Part shown: positions 9,028-17,706 of the stretch, one piece after another
Position numbering within the stretch: the first letter of the stretch is position 1
Layout of the letters: each line of letters starts with the position of its first letter
Assembly (NCBI RefSeq): GCF_001070855.1
Contig: NZ_JVLH01000008.1
Location: 62,001 to 126,000 of the forward strand
Length of the DNA stretch: 64,000 nt
Source: Trueperella pyogenes
GTDB lineage: Bacteria; Actinomycetota; Actinomycetes; Actinomycetales; Actinomycetaceae
Reading direction: 5' to 3'
The notes under the pieces: model-generated
Told to the model about the DNA's origin: nothing
What the model saw: the letters and a program-made list of their open reading frames with translations, nothing else
Database searches by the model: none
Position numbers and translations under genes: made by a program

Positions 9028-9645
9028 TCAGTTCTGAGTTCCGGCGTTCACTTCCTGGAGCAAACCTTCCAGGTGCTCGCGCAGGTTTGCACGGTATTCG
9101 GACTCGAAGGAACGCAGTTCGTTGATCTTGCCTTCGAGCAGTGCGCGCTCCTGATCCAGCTGAGAAAGAATGTTCTGGTGCTGGTTCTGTGCATCAGCAA
9201 TAATTTCGTCGCGCTTTGCGTTTGCGTCGGCGATGATGCGATCGGATTCTTCGCGGCCATCGCGAACGTACTCGTCGTGGACGCGCTGTGCCAGTGCAAG
9301 CATCGAGGTTGCAGACTCTGCACTCTCGGGAGCAACAGCAACTGCGGGGGCAGCAACAGCGGTCTCAGTGACGGAAGGCTCGGATGCAACGGGCTCTTCA
9401 ACGACAGGAGCAGCGGTCTCTTCTGCAGGCTTGTAGCTGGGGGCCTCGCCACCGGACAGCTCAGCGACACGACGCTCAGCAGCCTCAAGCTCTTCGCGCA
9501 GGTTCTGGTTCTCAGCCTGGAGAGTATAGATCGTGGAAACAACCTCATCGAGGAAGTCGTCAACCTCGACCTGGTCATATCCTTCACGGAACTTCACGAT
9601 GTTGAAGGTTTTTTCCAACACATCTTCGGTTGTGAGCAGAGCCAT
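9028..9645 (-). CDS. divIVA: DivIVA / Wag31 polar growth scaffold
   Basis: 205 residues. The N-terminal DivIVA domain begins LLTTEDVLEKTFNIVKFREGYDQVEVDDFLDEVV and is followed by a coiled coil (residues 35-65). A Pro/Ala/Val-rich low-complexity linker (about 68-120, PAEETAAPVVEEPVASEP) joins it to a second long coiled coil (120-200). DivIVA senses membrane curvature and recruits the cell-wall elongation machinery at actinobacterial poles. ATG preceded by GAGAGG. It lies 3' of yggT with a 194-base gap containing a TATTAT -10-like element (minus strand, 9738-9733), so a separate promoter is likely. Confidence 0.96.
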   Translation of the reverse strand: MALLTTEDVLEKTFNIVKFREGYDQVEVDDFLDEVVSTIYTLQAENQNLREELEAAERRVAELSGGEAPSYKPAEETAAPVVEEPVASEPSVTETAVAAPAVAVAPESAESATSMLALAQRVHDEYVRDGREESDRIIADANAKRDEIIADAQNQHQNILSQLDQERALLEGKINELRSFESEYRANLREHLEGLLQEVNAGTQN

Positions 9646-9839
9646 TTGTTTACCTCTCGGTACTTGTTGTGTGACGCTTGCATGCTTGCGTCACCGGATC
9701 ACCGATGAGGATGACCCGAACTACACACTGGAATAATAGCGGAACTAGCGTCACAATAACACCAATTTCCCCATATTTCACTTATTACTCAGGTGACATG
9801 CAACCGCGATAGACCCGAGGTTACTGCCAAACGCCAGAG

Positions 9840-10148
9840 CTAAAAGCCCAAGCTGCGAACGAAAACCCCGAGGTTTTCAACAATGATCGTTGCCAAGAAC
9901 AGGATCATAAATCCCAGATCGATGGCAACGTTCCCTCCAAGACGCAGCGGCGGAATAATCCTGCGCAGGAAAGAAAGAGGAGGATCAGTCAACGCATAGA
10001 CTAGATTCGCGATGGGCAGAATGACCCCTGACGGCCTCCACAGTGGAGAGAAGAAGCGAATCCAATCAAAAATCATGCGCGCGATCAACACGAGCATGTA
10101 CAGACCCGCAAGAAGAGCAATCGCTCCCCCCAACCACTGGGAGATCAT
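9840..10148 (-). CDS. YggT family membrane protein
   Basis: 102 residues with hydrophobic segments at about 5-27, 40-58 and 72-95. The YggT pattern is present: ARMIFDWIRFF, followed by LTDPPLSFLRRIIPP. The family sits between sepF and divIVA in most Gram-positives. It has been linked to division and osmotic tolerance but has no defined biochemical activity. Its start lies 2 bases after the sepF stop, so the two are co-translated. Confidence 0.88.
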   Translation of the reverse strand: MISQWLGGAIALLAGLYMLVLIARMIFDWIRFFSPLWRPSGVILPIANLVYALTDPPLSFLRRIIPPLRLGGNVAIDLGFMILFLATIIVENLGVFVRSLGF

Positions 10149-10150
10149 GA

Positions 10151-10612
10151 TCAGCGTCCGAAGAGCGAAGTGGCCGAACGGTTCGACCCGGTCACGTCGC
10201 CAGTTACCTCAACGCTGTGAGGCGAAAGAAGGAAAACGCGATCGGTAACGCGCTCGAATACCCCCTGAAGGCCATAAGTCAAGCCGACAGCGAAGTCGAT
10301 GAAACGCTGCGCATCCTTATCTGAGACCTCAGAAAGATTCATGATGACAGGAACACCATCACGGTAGGGTTCGGCGATTGCCGGCGCATCGTTGTAGTTC
10401 AACGGACGCACGGTGACGATACGCGAAAGATCCGCCTGCTGAACGCTGCGGCGCTCCTCACGGTGAATGGGCGTGACATTCGATGCGGGAGTAATGTGAG
10501 CCACTTCTGTCTCCTCAACTTCTTCGGGAAGGAAGTCCAAGGTGCTCTCATCGACCTCTTCCGGGGTGTACCAACCCATGAATTGGCGTGCTTTTGCTCC
10601 GAAGCCTGACAT
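10151..10612 (-). CDS. sepF: cell division protein SepF
   Basis: 153 residues. After a short amphipathic N-terminus (MSGFGAKARQFMGWY, a candidate membrane anchor) and an acidic linker comes the SepF core: VTVRPLNYNDAPAIAEPYRDGVPVIMNLSEVSDKDAQRFIDFAVGLTYGLQGVFERVTDRVFLLSP. SepF tethers FtsZ to the membrane and is essential in actinobacteria, which lack FtsA. Two adjacent ATG codons follow GAGGAG; the second gives the better spacing and the conserved MSG N-terminus. The open frame extends further upstream into pgeF but that part is not conserved. Lies 62 bases downstream of pgeF. Confidence 0.95.
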   Translation of the reverse strand: MSGFGAKARQFMGWYTPEEVDESTLDFLPEEVEETEVAHITPASNVTPIHREERRSVQQADLSRIVTVRPLNYNDAPAIAEPYRDGVPVIMNLSEVSDKDAQRFIDFAVGLTYGLQGVFERVTDRVFLLSPHSVEVTGDVTGSNRSATSLFGR

Positions 10613-10674
10613 CATGCTCTCCTCTATGTAACGGGACCTGAGCACAAAGTAATGCGCCGGAGCGATTGACACGC

Positions 10675-11421
10675 TTAAGCATGCCGGCATGTCGCAATTA
10701 CTGATGCGAAACGCCCACAACCTGGGTCTCGACGATAGGAATGATATGAGGGATTTTCCAGTGTGCATTCATTGATCCACGAGGCCGCAATCCCTCGCTC
10801 CGTGGCCCATGCCAATGCCGCACCGGGAAGATCTAGGGCGTCACTGCCCCACGATGTGCGCGAAGCTATCGCGGGAGCAATAAGCGCACTCTGATCTTTC
10901 ATTGAAGTCGGGACTTCGTAGCATCGACCGCAGATAGACGGTCCAATAAGCATCTGAATATCAGCAGTGTCCACACCAAGAGAAGCAAAGACCTCACATG
11001 TTCGGTCAAGAATCCCTCCGAGGAATCCCACGCGCCCGGCGTGAACTGCGCCGATGACTCCGTTTCCACTACTCAGCAAGATCGGCATGCAGTCTGCAGT
11101 CATCACAGCCAATGCTGGAGGTTGTTCCCACTGACGTGAATCGATCAGGACACCATCGCAGTCAAGGGGTCCTATTTCCCCTTGATACTCCTGTGACAAA
11201 AGGAAGGCACTCGCAGGGGTAAGCGCCTCAACGTTCACCGAATGCGTCTGATTCATCCAAACAATGGGATGACCAATTCGTATGGAAAGCTCACGGCGAC
11301 GCTCATGCACATGCTCCGCATTATCGCCGACGTGCGTCCCAAAGTTGTCCCGATACGGGTCGGTGCCCGCGCCGACTTCAGTGAAGTAAACGCGGGCACC
11401 GTGCAGGTCAGTGTGCTTCAT
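10675..11421 (-). CDS. pgeF: PgeF/YfiH-type polyphenol oxidase-fold protein
   Basis: 248 residues of the YfiH (DUF152, Cu-oxidase_4) family. Visible zinc ligands are the His of MNQTHS (near residue 58), the Cys of VMTADCMPILL and the His of GAVHAGRVG; GPSICGRCYEV lies further on. Members remove wrongly built muropeptide precursors in E. coli or act as purine nucleoside enzymes in other bacteria; its place directly after ftsZ favours a peptidoglycan-editing job, but the substrate here is inferred from context only. The ATG shares one base with the ftsZ stop (TGATG), indicating coupling. Confidence 0.88.
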   Translation of the reverse strand: MKHTDLHGARVYFTEVGAGTDPYRDNFGTHVGDNAEHVHERRRELSIRIGHPIVWMNQTHSVNVEALTPASAFLLSQEYQGEIGPLDCDGVLIDSRQWEQPPALAVMTADCMPILLSSGNGVIGAVHAGRVGFLGGILDRTCEVFASLGVDTADIQMLIGPSICGRCYEVPTSMKDQSALIAPAIASRTSWGSDALDLPGAALAWATERGIAASWINECTLENPSYHSYRRDPGCGRFASVIATCRHA

Positions 11422-12659
11422 CAGCGCAAGAAATCAGGAATATCCAAGACGTCCGAAGGCTGCTCCTCTTCGAAGACACGAGGTACTTCGAGGGAAGGAA
11501 CTTCCTTCGACGACTCTTCTTCGCTCTGGCGGGCAATCGGAATCTGGTTGGTGCGCGTTGGCAATTCAGGATCTGCGCGGTGAGCTGCAGTGTGCGCCGA
11601 GGCGACCTCCCCGATGCGGCGCTGAGGAGCTGCTGGAGCTTCGGTCTTTTCCGGACGAGCGTGGACCGGTCGAGGAGCCACGACGGGCTCATTTGCCGGA
11701 GAAGATTGGGATGCTACCTCGTCAAAGCCCGCCGCGATGACGGTCACGCGAATTTCATCGCCAAGGGAGTCATCAATGACAGAACCGAAGATGATATTGG
11801 CTTCGGGGTGCGCGGCCTCGCGAACCAAAAGCGAGGACTGGTAGATCTCCTGCAAGCCCAGGTCGGAACCGCCTTGGAAGAACATGAGGACACCGTGTGC
11901 ACCATCGATCGAGGCTTCGAGGAGCGGTGAGGAGATAGCGGACTCCACTGCTCGCAGAGCGCGATCTTCGCCGGTTGCCGAACCAATACCCATCAGGGCA
12001 GAACCGGCATCCTTCATTACGGACTTCACATCGTTGAAGTCCACGTTGATCAGGCCAGGGGTAGTGATCAGTTCGGTGATACCTTGAACGCCAGAAAGCA
12101 GAACCTGATCGGCTGCACGGAAAGCTTCGAGTACCGAGATATTGGCGTCTGAGATCTGAAGCAGACGATCGTTCGGAATGACGATCAGGGTGTCAACCTC
12201 TTCACGGAGCTTCTCAACACCGGCATCAGCCTGAGATGCGCGGCGGTTTCCCTCAAAGGAGAAGGGACGGGTGACAACACCGACGGTCAGGGCGCCTGCG
12301 GTGCGTGCAATCTTCGCAACAACGGGGGCAGCACCGGTTCCGGTACCGCCACCTTCACCTGCGGTCACGAAGACCATGTCCGCGCCTTCAAGGGCCTCGG
12401 TAATTTCGTCAATGTGGTCTTCGGCTGCCTGTCGTCCCACTGCGGGGTCTGCACCGGCGCCGAGGCCATGGGTAAGGTCACGACCAATGTCCAACTTCGT
12501 CTCTGCATCGGACATCAGCAAAGCTTGCGCGTCGGTATTCACAGCAATGAACTCAACGCCTTTCAAGCCAACTTCAATCATTCGATTGACGGCGTTAACA
12601 CCGCCGCCACCAACTCCGACGACTTTGATAACCGCCAGATGATTCTGCGGTGCGACCAT
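11421..12659 (-). CDS. ftsZ: cell division GTPase FtsZ
   Basis: 412 residues. FtsZ polymerises into the cytokinetic ring. The GTP-binding motif GGGTGTG lies at about 103-109, the T7 catalytic loop [10 protein letters not shown] follows near residue 200, and after a variable linker the conserved C-terminal peptide VLDIPDFLR, which binds SepF and FtsW, closes the protein. The ATG at 12659 has AGAGGG seven bases upstream; an in-frame TTG 13 codons earlier has no good site. A 136-base gap separates it from ftsQ and carries a promoter-like sequence, so ftsZ can probably be transcribed apart from the upstream mur genes. Confidence 0.99.
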   Translation of the reverse strand: MVAPQNHLAVIKVVGVGGGGVNAVNRMIEVGLKGVEFIAVNTDAQALLMSDAETKLDIGRDLTHGLGAGADPAVGRQAAEDHIDEITEALEGADMVFVTAGEGGGTGTGAAPVVAKIARTAGALTVGVVTRPFSFEGNRRASQADAGVEKLREEVDTLIVIPNDRLLQISDANISVLEAFRAADQVLLSGVQGITELITTPGLINVDFNDVKSVMKDAGSALMGIGSATGEDRALRAVESAISSPLLEASIDGAHGVLMFFQGGSDLGLQEIYQSSLLVREAAHPEANIIFGSVIDDSLGDEIRVTVIAAGFDEVASQSSPANEPVVAPRPVHARPEKTEAPAAPQRRIGEVASAHTAAHRADPELPTRTNQIPIARQSEEESSKEVPSLEVPRVFEEEQPSDVLDIPDFLR

Positions 12660-12736
12660 AACCTTGCCCTCTTTCTGCGCACCAACCTTAAACCTCAAGT
12701 AGAAGGTTGATGTTTGACCTGCGTGTAGACGGGAAG

Positions 12737-12765
12737 AAGGTAGGGGTAAGACCCCAATTCTTCAA
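12737..12765 (-). promoter_or_regulatory. ftsZ: candidate ftsZ promoter
   Basis: Minus strand TTGAAG (12765-12760), 17 bases, TACCTT (12742-12737), in the only sizeable gap between mraZ and sepF. The spacer contains a small inverted repeat (GGGGT-CTT-ACCCC). Match to consensus is moderate. Confidence 0.35.
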
Positions 12766-12795
12766 GACAATTCGCGGGCGTGTCGCTTCTCTAAC

Positions 12796-13899
12796 TTAAG
12801 AAGTGACAGGATGCACGGGCGAGGACACATCATAGTTCCGTGCCTGACGCTGTGAAATCAAAACAGCCGCGACTTTTGCCTTGAGCTCATTGTCCTTCGC
12901 TACTCCCCAATTGAGCGTTCGAGAATTCGTCAAGGTCATAGAGATTGTTTGACCATCGTGAGTGATCATCGCGATATTCGAGCGCAGATCATCCCCCATC
13001 GCTGTCCAAATCGCCGCGACATCAGCTGCAGCTTGCGCGCGTTGATCACCGTCGGGAAGGGTCGTTGGAGCCATTCCCTCGGGAGCTGTTGAGGCAGAAG
13101 AAACCGTTACTCCCTGATCGTCGACCAAAGCCCAAGAAGAACCGTCTTTCACCGCCAGAATCGCTTGCCTCGGACGGACCTGAACGGTTAATCCACGCGG
13201 CCAGGAACGCTGGACATTAGCTTCACGAACTAAACGCACCTTCGCGATTTGCTCGTCGATCACAGAAGTCTTTAGACGTGGAAGCGGAACAGAGGCATAA
13301 GGCTCGATCGCGGCACGCACATCGTTTTGAGTAGTCGTATCATCACCGAGTCCCTCGATCGACACCTTAGACATATCGAGAGCAAAAAGCGGCGAGAAGA
13401 AAACTCCCCACACCAAAGCACACACGACAATGACAGCGCCACAGGCGGAGGCGACTCGCGTAAGGAGAAGACGCCGATGCGCATGCGTGCGTTCACGACG
13501 CCTCTCGTTCAAATCAGCTGTTGCGCTCTCATCACTAGAACCCAAAATCGCAGCCGCATCCGATTGCCCCAATGGGCGGTTGAGCAGTTCTCCGCTACTG
13601 GGTGACTGTGCGCTTGCCTCGCGCCTCGCGCGACGCAACTCGCGATTTCGTTTCCTACGCGCAGCGCGTTCTGTCTCTTTTTTCTCCTCGGCCGACGAGG
13701 CCTGAGCTAAAGAGAGCGCAGGGCGATCCGAAATCGAGGCCTCGGGAGACGAAGCGACGGTATCGGAAAAGGAACCTTCCTCGAACGCTTCCTCAGGCGC
13801 GGCAAAGTCCTGCGAGGATGCAGAAGAAACCTCTGGCGCAGAAGAGCCCTCGGGCGCAGAAGAAAAACGGGAACGACGGGGACGCGGAGGCTGCTTCAC
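12796..13899 (-). CDS. ftsQ: cell division protein FtsQ
   Basis: 367 residues: a long cytoplasmic N-terminus (1-160) rich in Ser, Ala, Pro and Glu with short SSAPE-type repeats, then a charged Arg-rich stretch, one membrane segment (about 165-190, VASACGAVIVVCALVWGVFF), a POTRA domain (LDMSKVSIEGLGDDTTTQNDVRAAIEPYASVPL) and the FtsQ beta domain. FtsQ joins FtsL and FtsB to activate septal synthesis. The GTG at 13899 is chosen because it overlaps the murC stop as GTGA and follows AGGGGAG with good spacing; a GTG ten codons upstream is possible but less likely. Confidence 0.95.
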   Translation of the reverse strand: MKQPPRPRRSRFSSAPEGSSAPEVSSASSQDFAAPEEAFEEGSFSDTVASSPEASISDRPALSLAQASSAEEKKETERAARRKRNRELRRARREASAQSPSSGELLNRPLGQSDAAAILGSSDESATADLNERRRERTHAHRRLLLTRVASACGAVIVVCALVWGVFFSPLFALDMSKVSIEGLGDDTTTQNDVRAAIEPYASVPLPRLKTSVIDEQIAKVRLVREANVQRSWPRGLTVQVRPRQAILAVKDGSSWALVDDQGVTVSSASTAPEGMAPTTLPDGDQRAQAAADVAAIWTAMGDDLRSNIAMITHDGQTISMTLTNSRTLNWGVAKDNELKAKVAAVLISQRQARNYDVSSPVHPVTS

Positions 13900-15302
13900 T
13901 GGCCGCTCCCCTGCTCCTCGTGCTCCCACTCATCCAGAACATCGCTACCGGCCTGCGTAATTGAGCCAGCACCCATTGTGACTAAGATTCCGTTCTCGCC
14001 GAGCTCGCGGGCAGCCATACGTGCGGCCTCATGCATATCTGGAATGTAGTGCGCTCGAGACAGATGCGAAGTAATGAGCTGCGAAGTCACGCCGGGCACC
14101 GGATCCTCACGCGCGCCGTAAATATCGCAGACGTAGACATGATCCGCGTGCGAAAGCGCCTGGGCGAAGCGCTCGGCGAAAGCCTGAGTACGCGAATACA
14201 GGTGCGGTTGGAAAACCACGCTTACTTCCCCGTCGCCGACTGCAGTTCGGGCCTGCTGCAGTGCTGCAGCGACCTCGGTGGGATGATGCGCGTAGTCATC
14301 AAACAGACGACGAGTGCCAGCCTGCCCCTTGAACTCGAAGCGCCGAGAAGTTCCAGCAAACGCAGCAAGAGAGTGAGCCATAGTCTGCGCATCGGTTCCC
14401 AAGCGAACTCCCGCAATCCACGCCGCACAGGCATTGAGAAGATTGTGAATTCCGGGAACTGTCAGATGAATCTCGGCCTTCACATCACCCCAAGCCAGGA
14501 GCGCCGATGCGGTATGGCCATCAGTATGAGCATCTTCGATAATGACGTCTGCGACTCCACCCAGGTCTGTGCTCTCATGACCGGAGCGCGCGTAGGTCAC
14601 AGTATCGATGCCCTGAGTTCGAGCATATCGGGCCAAACGGGCACTTCCACCGTCTTCTCCGCAGCACACCAAGGTTCCACCCTTGCGCAGACAGCCAACG
14701 AAATCAACGAAAACCTGCTCAAAAGCCTCGCGCGAACCATAGCGATCTAAGTGATCAGGTTCGACATTGGTGACAATCTCGATCCACGGAGTGTAGTTGA
14801 GGAAGGAGCCATCGGATTCATCGGCTTCGGCAACGAAAACATCTCCGCTGCCCAAGTAAGCACCCGAACCCAGCTGAGGAATCACCGCACCGACCGCAAT
14901 CGACGGATCCTCGCCGGCTTCACGCAGGGCCATCGAGAGCATCGCGGAAGTCGTCGTCTTCCCGTGCGCTCCCGCAACTGCCACAAAACGCATACCGCTT
15001 GCAGCCAGGGCCAGAGCCTGGGAACGGTGAATAACGCTTTGTCCACGTCGACGGGCCTCGGCTAGCTCCGGGTTACTCTCACGCACTGCGGTGGACACAA
15101 CAACTACCGCGTCAGCAGGAACATGGGCAGCATCATGACCGACAAAAACTTCAATCCCTGCATGACGAAGGTGGTCAAGAATGGGAGATTCCTTCTGATC
15201 AGAACCCGAAACCTCAAGACCGCGATCCTTGAGAAGTTCAGCAACCACTGACATTCCAGCGCCGCCGATACCAATGAGATGGAAGCGATGGGAAATACTC
15301 AC
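13896..15302 (-). CDS. murC: UDP-N-acetylmuramate--L-alanine ligase
   Basis: 468 residues. Rossmann-like UDP-binding motif GIGGAGMS at 11-18, ATP-binding GAHGKTTT at 111-118, and the Mur ligase central and C-terminal domains (FDDYAHHPTEV, about residue 330). MurC adds L-Ala to UDP-MurNAc, the first amino acid of the stem peptide. GTG start overlaps the murG stop by four bases (GTGA), and its own stop overlaps ftsQ in the same way. Confidence 0.98.
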   Translation of the reverse strand: MSISHRFHLIGIGGAGMSVVAELLKDRGLEVSGSDQKESPILDHLRHAGIEVFVGHDAAHVPADAVVVVSTAVRESNPELAEARRRGQSVIHRSQALALAASGMRFVAVAGAHGKTTTSAMLSMALREAGEDPSIAVGAVIPQLGSGAYLGSGDVFVAEADESDGSFLNYTPWIEIVTNVEPDHLDRYGSREAFEQVFVDFVGCLRKGGTLVCCGEDGGSARLARYARTQGIDTVTYARSGHESTDLGGVADVIIEDAHTDGHTASALLAWGDVKAEIHLTVPGIHNLLNACAAWIAGVRLGTDAQTMAHSLAAFAGTSRRFEFKGQAGTRRLFDDYAHHPTEVAAALQQARTAVGDGEVSVVFQPHLYSRTQAFAERFAQALSHADHVYVCDIYGAREDPVPGVTSQLITSHLSRAHYIPDMHEAARMAARELGENGILVTMGAGSITQAGSDVLDEWEHEEQGSGQ

Positions 15303-16426
15303 TTCTGGTCCTTCTTCTGAAGAGTCGATTCAATAAGGTCAGCAAGTTGTTGAGCACCATCGGGGCGTGCAAGCGCGCGGGATGCGATGGCCATTTCAGA
15401 AAGTTTTTCGCTTCCGGGCAATGGGAAGATCGTGCCTCGGACGTAATCGGCAGTCAGCTCGTGGTCAGCAACAAGAAGTGCGCCACCCTGCGCAACATGA
15501 TCCGCAGCATTCAACTTCTGCTCTCCATTACCAATGGGCAGTGGAACATACACGCAGGGCAGTCCGAGTGCGGTCATTTCGGCAACCGTGCCCGCACCCG
15601 AGCGACACACGACCAAATCAGCAACGGCAAGCGCATCTTCCATTGTTGAGAGGTAGTCAATGACATGCCAACGATCAGCAACCCCTGCTGCTTTCACCGC
15701 ATCGCGAACCTCTTGGTCCTTCCCCTTGCCAGTGAGGTGAACGACCTGGACCCCTTGGGGCAGCTCAGCAGCGACTTTCACCATCGCACGGTTCACATTG
15801 AGAGCCCCCAAGGAGCCACCGGTAATGAGTAGAGTCTGCATATTGGGGTCGACCCCCAACTTCGAGGCCGCAGTGCGTCGCGCAGATTCACGTCCTTCTT
15901 CGGTGGTACGAGCGGCGGCAAGAGCCTGGATAGCAGGACGCAGAGGAAGACCCGTCACCACAGTTACTCCGTGCTTCGCTTTCAGAGGAGTCGAGGGGAA
16001 AGTCAATCCCAAGGCCGATGCCCAGCGCACACCAACGCGGTTGGCAAGTCCAGGACGCGCGTTTTGCTCATGGATGATGATCGGAAGGTTCATCTTTCGT
16101 GCAGCAAGGTAGGCGGGGGTAGAAACATATCCGCCAAAACCAACGAGCGCATCTGCTCCATTCAGGGCTGAACGGCACTGAGCGATCGCACGCTTCATGC
16201 GTCCCGGAAGAGAGAAAAACTGTAGAGAAGGTTTACGGGGCAGCGGAACACGCTCAATTGTCAGCAACTCGACACCCGCAGCAGGAACCAGCGTTGTTTC
16301 CAGCCCTTGAGAGGTTCCAAGAGCAACGACATCATAACCGCGCGAACGAAGTTCCAGTGCAGTAGACAACAAGGGGTTCACGTGCCCAGCGGTGCCGCCA
16401 CCTGCAAGAACAATTTTCTTTGTCAT
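15299..16426 (-). CDS. murG: UDP-GlcNAc transferase making lipid II
   Basis: 375 residues with the GT-B glycosyltransferase layout: N-terminal GGGTAGHVNP (9-18), FGGYVSTPAYLAA, HEQNARPGLANR, then the C-terminal nucleotide domain with GGSLGA and the CRSGAGTVAEMTALGLPCVYVPLPIG signature. MurG adds GlcNAc to lipid I on the cytoplasmic face to give lipid II. Starts with ATG overlapping the ftsW stop (ATGA). Confidence 0.98.
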   Translation of the reverse strand: MTKKIVLAGGGTAGHVNPLLSTALELRSRGYDVVALGTSQGLETTLVPAAGVELLTIERVPLPRKPSLQFFSLPGRMKRAIAQCRSALNGADALVGFGGYVSTPAYLAARKMNLPIIIHEQNARPGLANRVGVRWASALGLTFPSTPLKAKHGVTVVTGLPLRPAIQALAAARTTEEGRESARRTAASKLGVDPNMQTLLITGGSLGALNVNRAMVKVAAELPQGVQVVHLTGKGKDQEVRDAVKAAGVADRWHVIDYLSTMEDALAVADLVVCRSGAGTVAEMTALGLPCVYVPLPIGNGEQKLNAADHVAQGGALLVADHELTADYVRGTIFPLPGSEKLSEMAIASRALARPDGAQQLADLIESTLQKKDQK

Positions 16427-17706
16427 CGTGTTCCTTCCGTAGATCCACCGCTAGCCTTTCCTGCGCGGCGGCGACGACGCGAAAGTCGCGGATCGCGCGA
16501 GGATCCCGCCGAAAATTTCAGTCCCATAGTCATACCCGCGTTCTCACGCGCGCAAGCAGCAACCAATGCAATAGCCGAAATCGTGAAGAGGTAGGACGAA
16601 CCGCCATACGACACCAGCGGCAGAGGCACACCAATAACCGGACCAAGCCCAGTTACAGAGGCGATATTAATAATCGCCTGAATGCCGATCCAAGCAGCTA
16701 CGCCACCGCTGACAATTGTTGCGAAAAACGAGTGAGTTGAGTGGATGAGCCGTACCATCCCCCAAATCATCAAACAGATGCACGCAACAATGGTCAGCGT
16801 CCCCAAAAGGCCGAATTCTTCGCCGATAATTGCCAAGATGAAGTCGGTATGCGCGGCTTGGAGATAATTCCACTTTTCTCGCGATGCACCAGGGCCGAGG
16901 CCCGTAAGCCCACCCGAGCCAAGCGCCCACAGCGCGTGGTCAATCTGTTCGGGGGCCGAAAGGTTACGCGCGGGACGATTCCACGGAAGAACTGCAAGAA
17001 TTCGCTTCATGCGCGTTGGGTTTTGAAAAACCAAGAAGATAGCGACGGGAATTACGGAAAGACCAATAATTGCAAACCACTTGCGCGGAAGACGCGCGAC
17101 CCAGATCGCACCAAATGCACCAGCAGCCATGACCATTGCGGTGCCCATGTCCTTACCGAGCATGACGTCGACAAGAGCACCAAGAATTGGGAGTCCTACC
17201 GTGACTGCCATCTGTCGCCAGTCAGTTCGACGAGCCCCTTCCCGCGACAGTGAGCGTCCCAAGGCAACGATCAACGCTAGTTTGAGAAACTCCGAAGGCT
17301 GGAATGTTCCAAGTCCAGGAAGCGACACCCAGTTAGTGTTTCCGCCCTGGGATGCCGCCAGTGGCGTCATGACGAGTACCTGGAAAAACAGGGCTGCAAG
17401 ATAAATGGCCGGTGCCAGGCGGTACCACACTGCTGTGGGGATTCTTTGGATAAAAATCGCCGCAAGCAGGAAGGAAACACCAATAATGAGCAGCTGACGC
17501 AAGAATGCCGCGTAGGGACTGCCACCACTGGCGATAGTTGTAACCGCAGAAGCTGAAAACCCCATCACCAAACCAAAAACGGTCAAAATGAGCGCGGGGA
17601 TAACGATCAGATAGTAGGTTGCGACAGGCGAATACACCCGATCCCCACGTTCTTTCGACGCAAATTCGAAACGCGGGATATGCAGGCGCTCCAGTAGGGA
17701 GCTCAT
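16423..17706 (-). CDS. ftsW: septal peptidoglycan polymerase FtsW (SEDS family)
   Basis: 427 residues with about ten hydrophobic segments and SEDS signatures: WVSLPGLGTFQPSEFLKLALIVALGR and, near the C-terminus, GPVIGVPLPLVSYGGSSYL. FtsW polymerises glycan strands at the septum with its partner FtsI. The last 45 residues are a basic cytoplasmic tail (RDPRLSRRRRRAGK), as in other actinobacteria. The ATG at 17706 overlaps the murD stop as ATGA; a TTG four codons upstream is less plausible. FtsW rather than RodA because of its place between murD and murG. Confidence 0.97.
   Translation of the reverse strand: MSSLLERLHIPRFEFASKERGDRVYSPVATYYLIVIPALILTVFGLVMGFSASAVTTIASGGSPYAAFLRQLLIIGVSFLLAAIFIQRIPTAVWYRLAPAIYLAALFFQVLVMTPLAASQGGNTNWVSLPGLGTFQPSEFLKLALIVALGRSLSREGARRTDWRQMAVTVGLPILGALVDVMLGKDMGTAMVMAAGAFGAIWVARLPRKWFAIIGLSVIPVAIFLVFQNPTRMKRILAVLPWNRPARNLSAPEQIDHALWALGSGGLTGLGPGASREKWNYLQAAHTDFILAIIGEEFGLLGTLTIVACICLMIWGMVRLIHSTHSFFATIVSGGVAAWIGIQAIINIASVTGLGPVIGVPLPLVSYGGSSYLFTISAIALVAACARENAGMTMGLKFSAGSSRDPRLSRRRRRAGKASGGSTEGTR

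Noticed and set aside
13811-13870. Tandem repeat in the ftsQ N-terminus as a phase-variable element
   Set aside because: The SSAPE-type repeats are few and imperfect, and in-frame length changes would only alter a disordered tail.
13602-14750. Several long plus-strand frames across ftsQ and murC
   Set aside because: They lie opposite well-identified genes and have no conserved motif or ribosome binding site.
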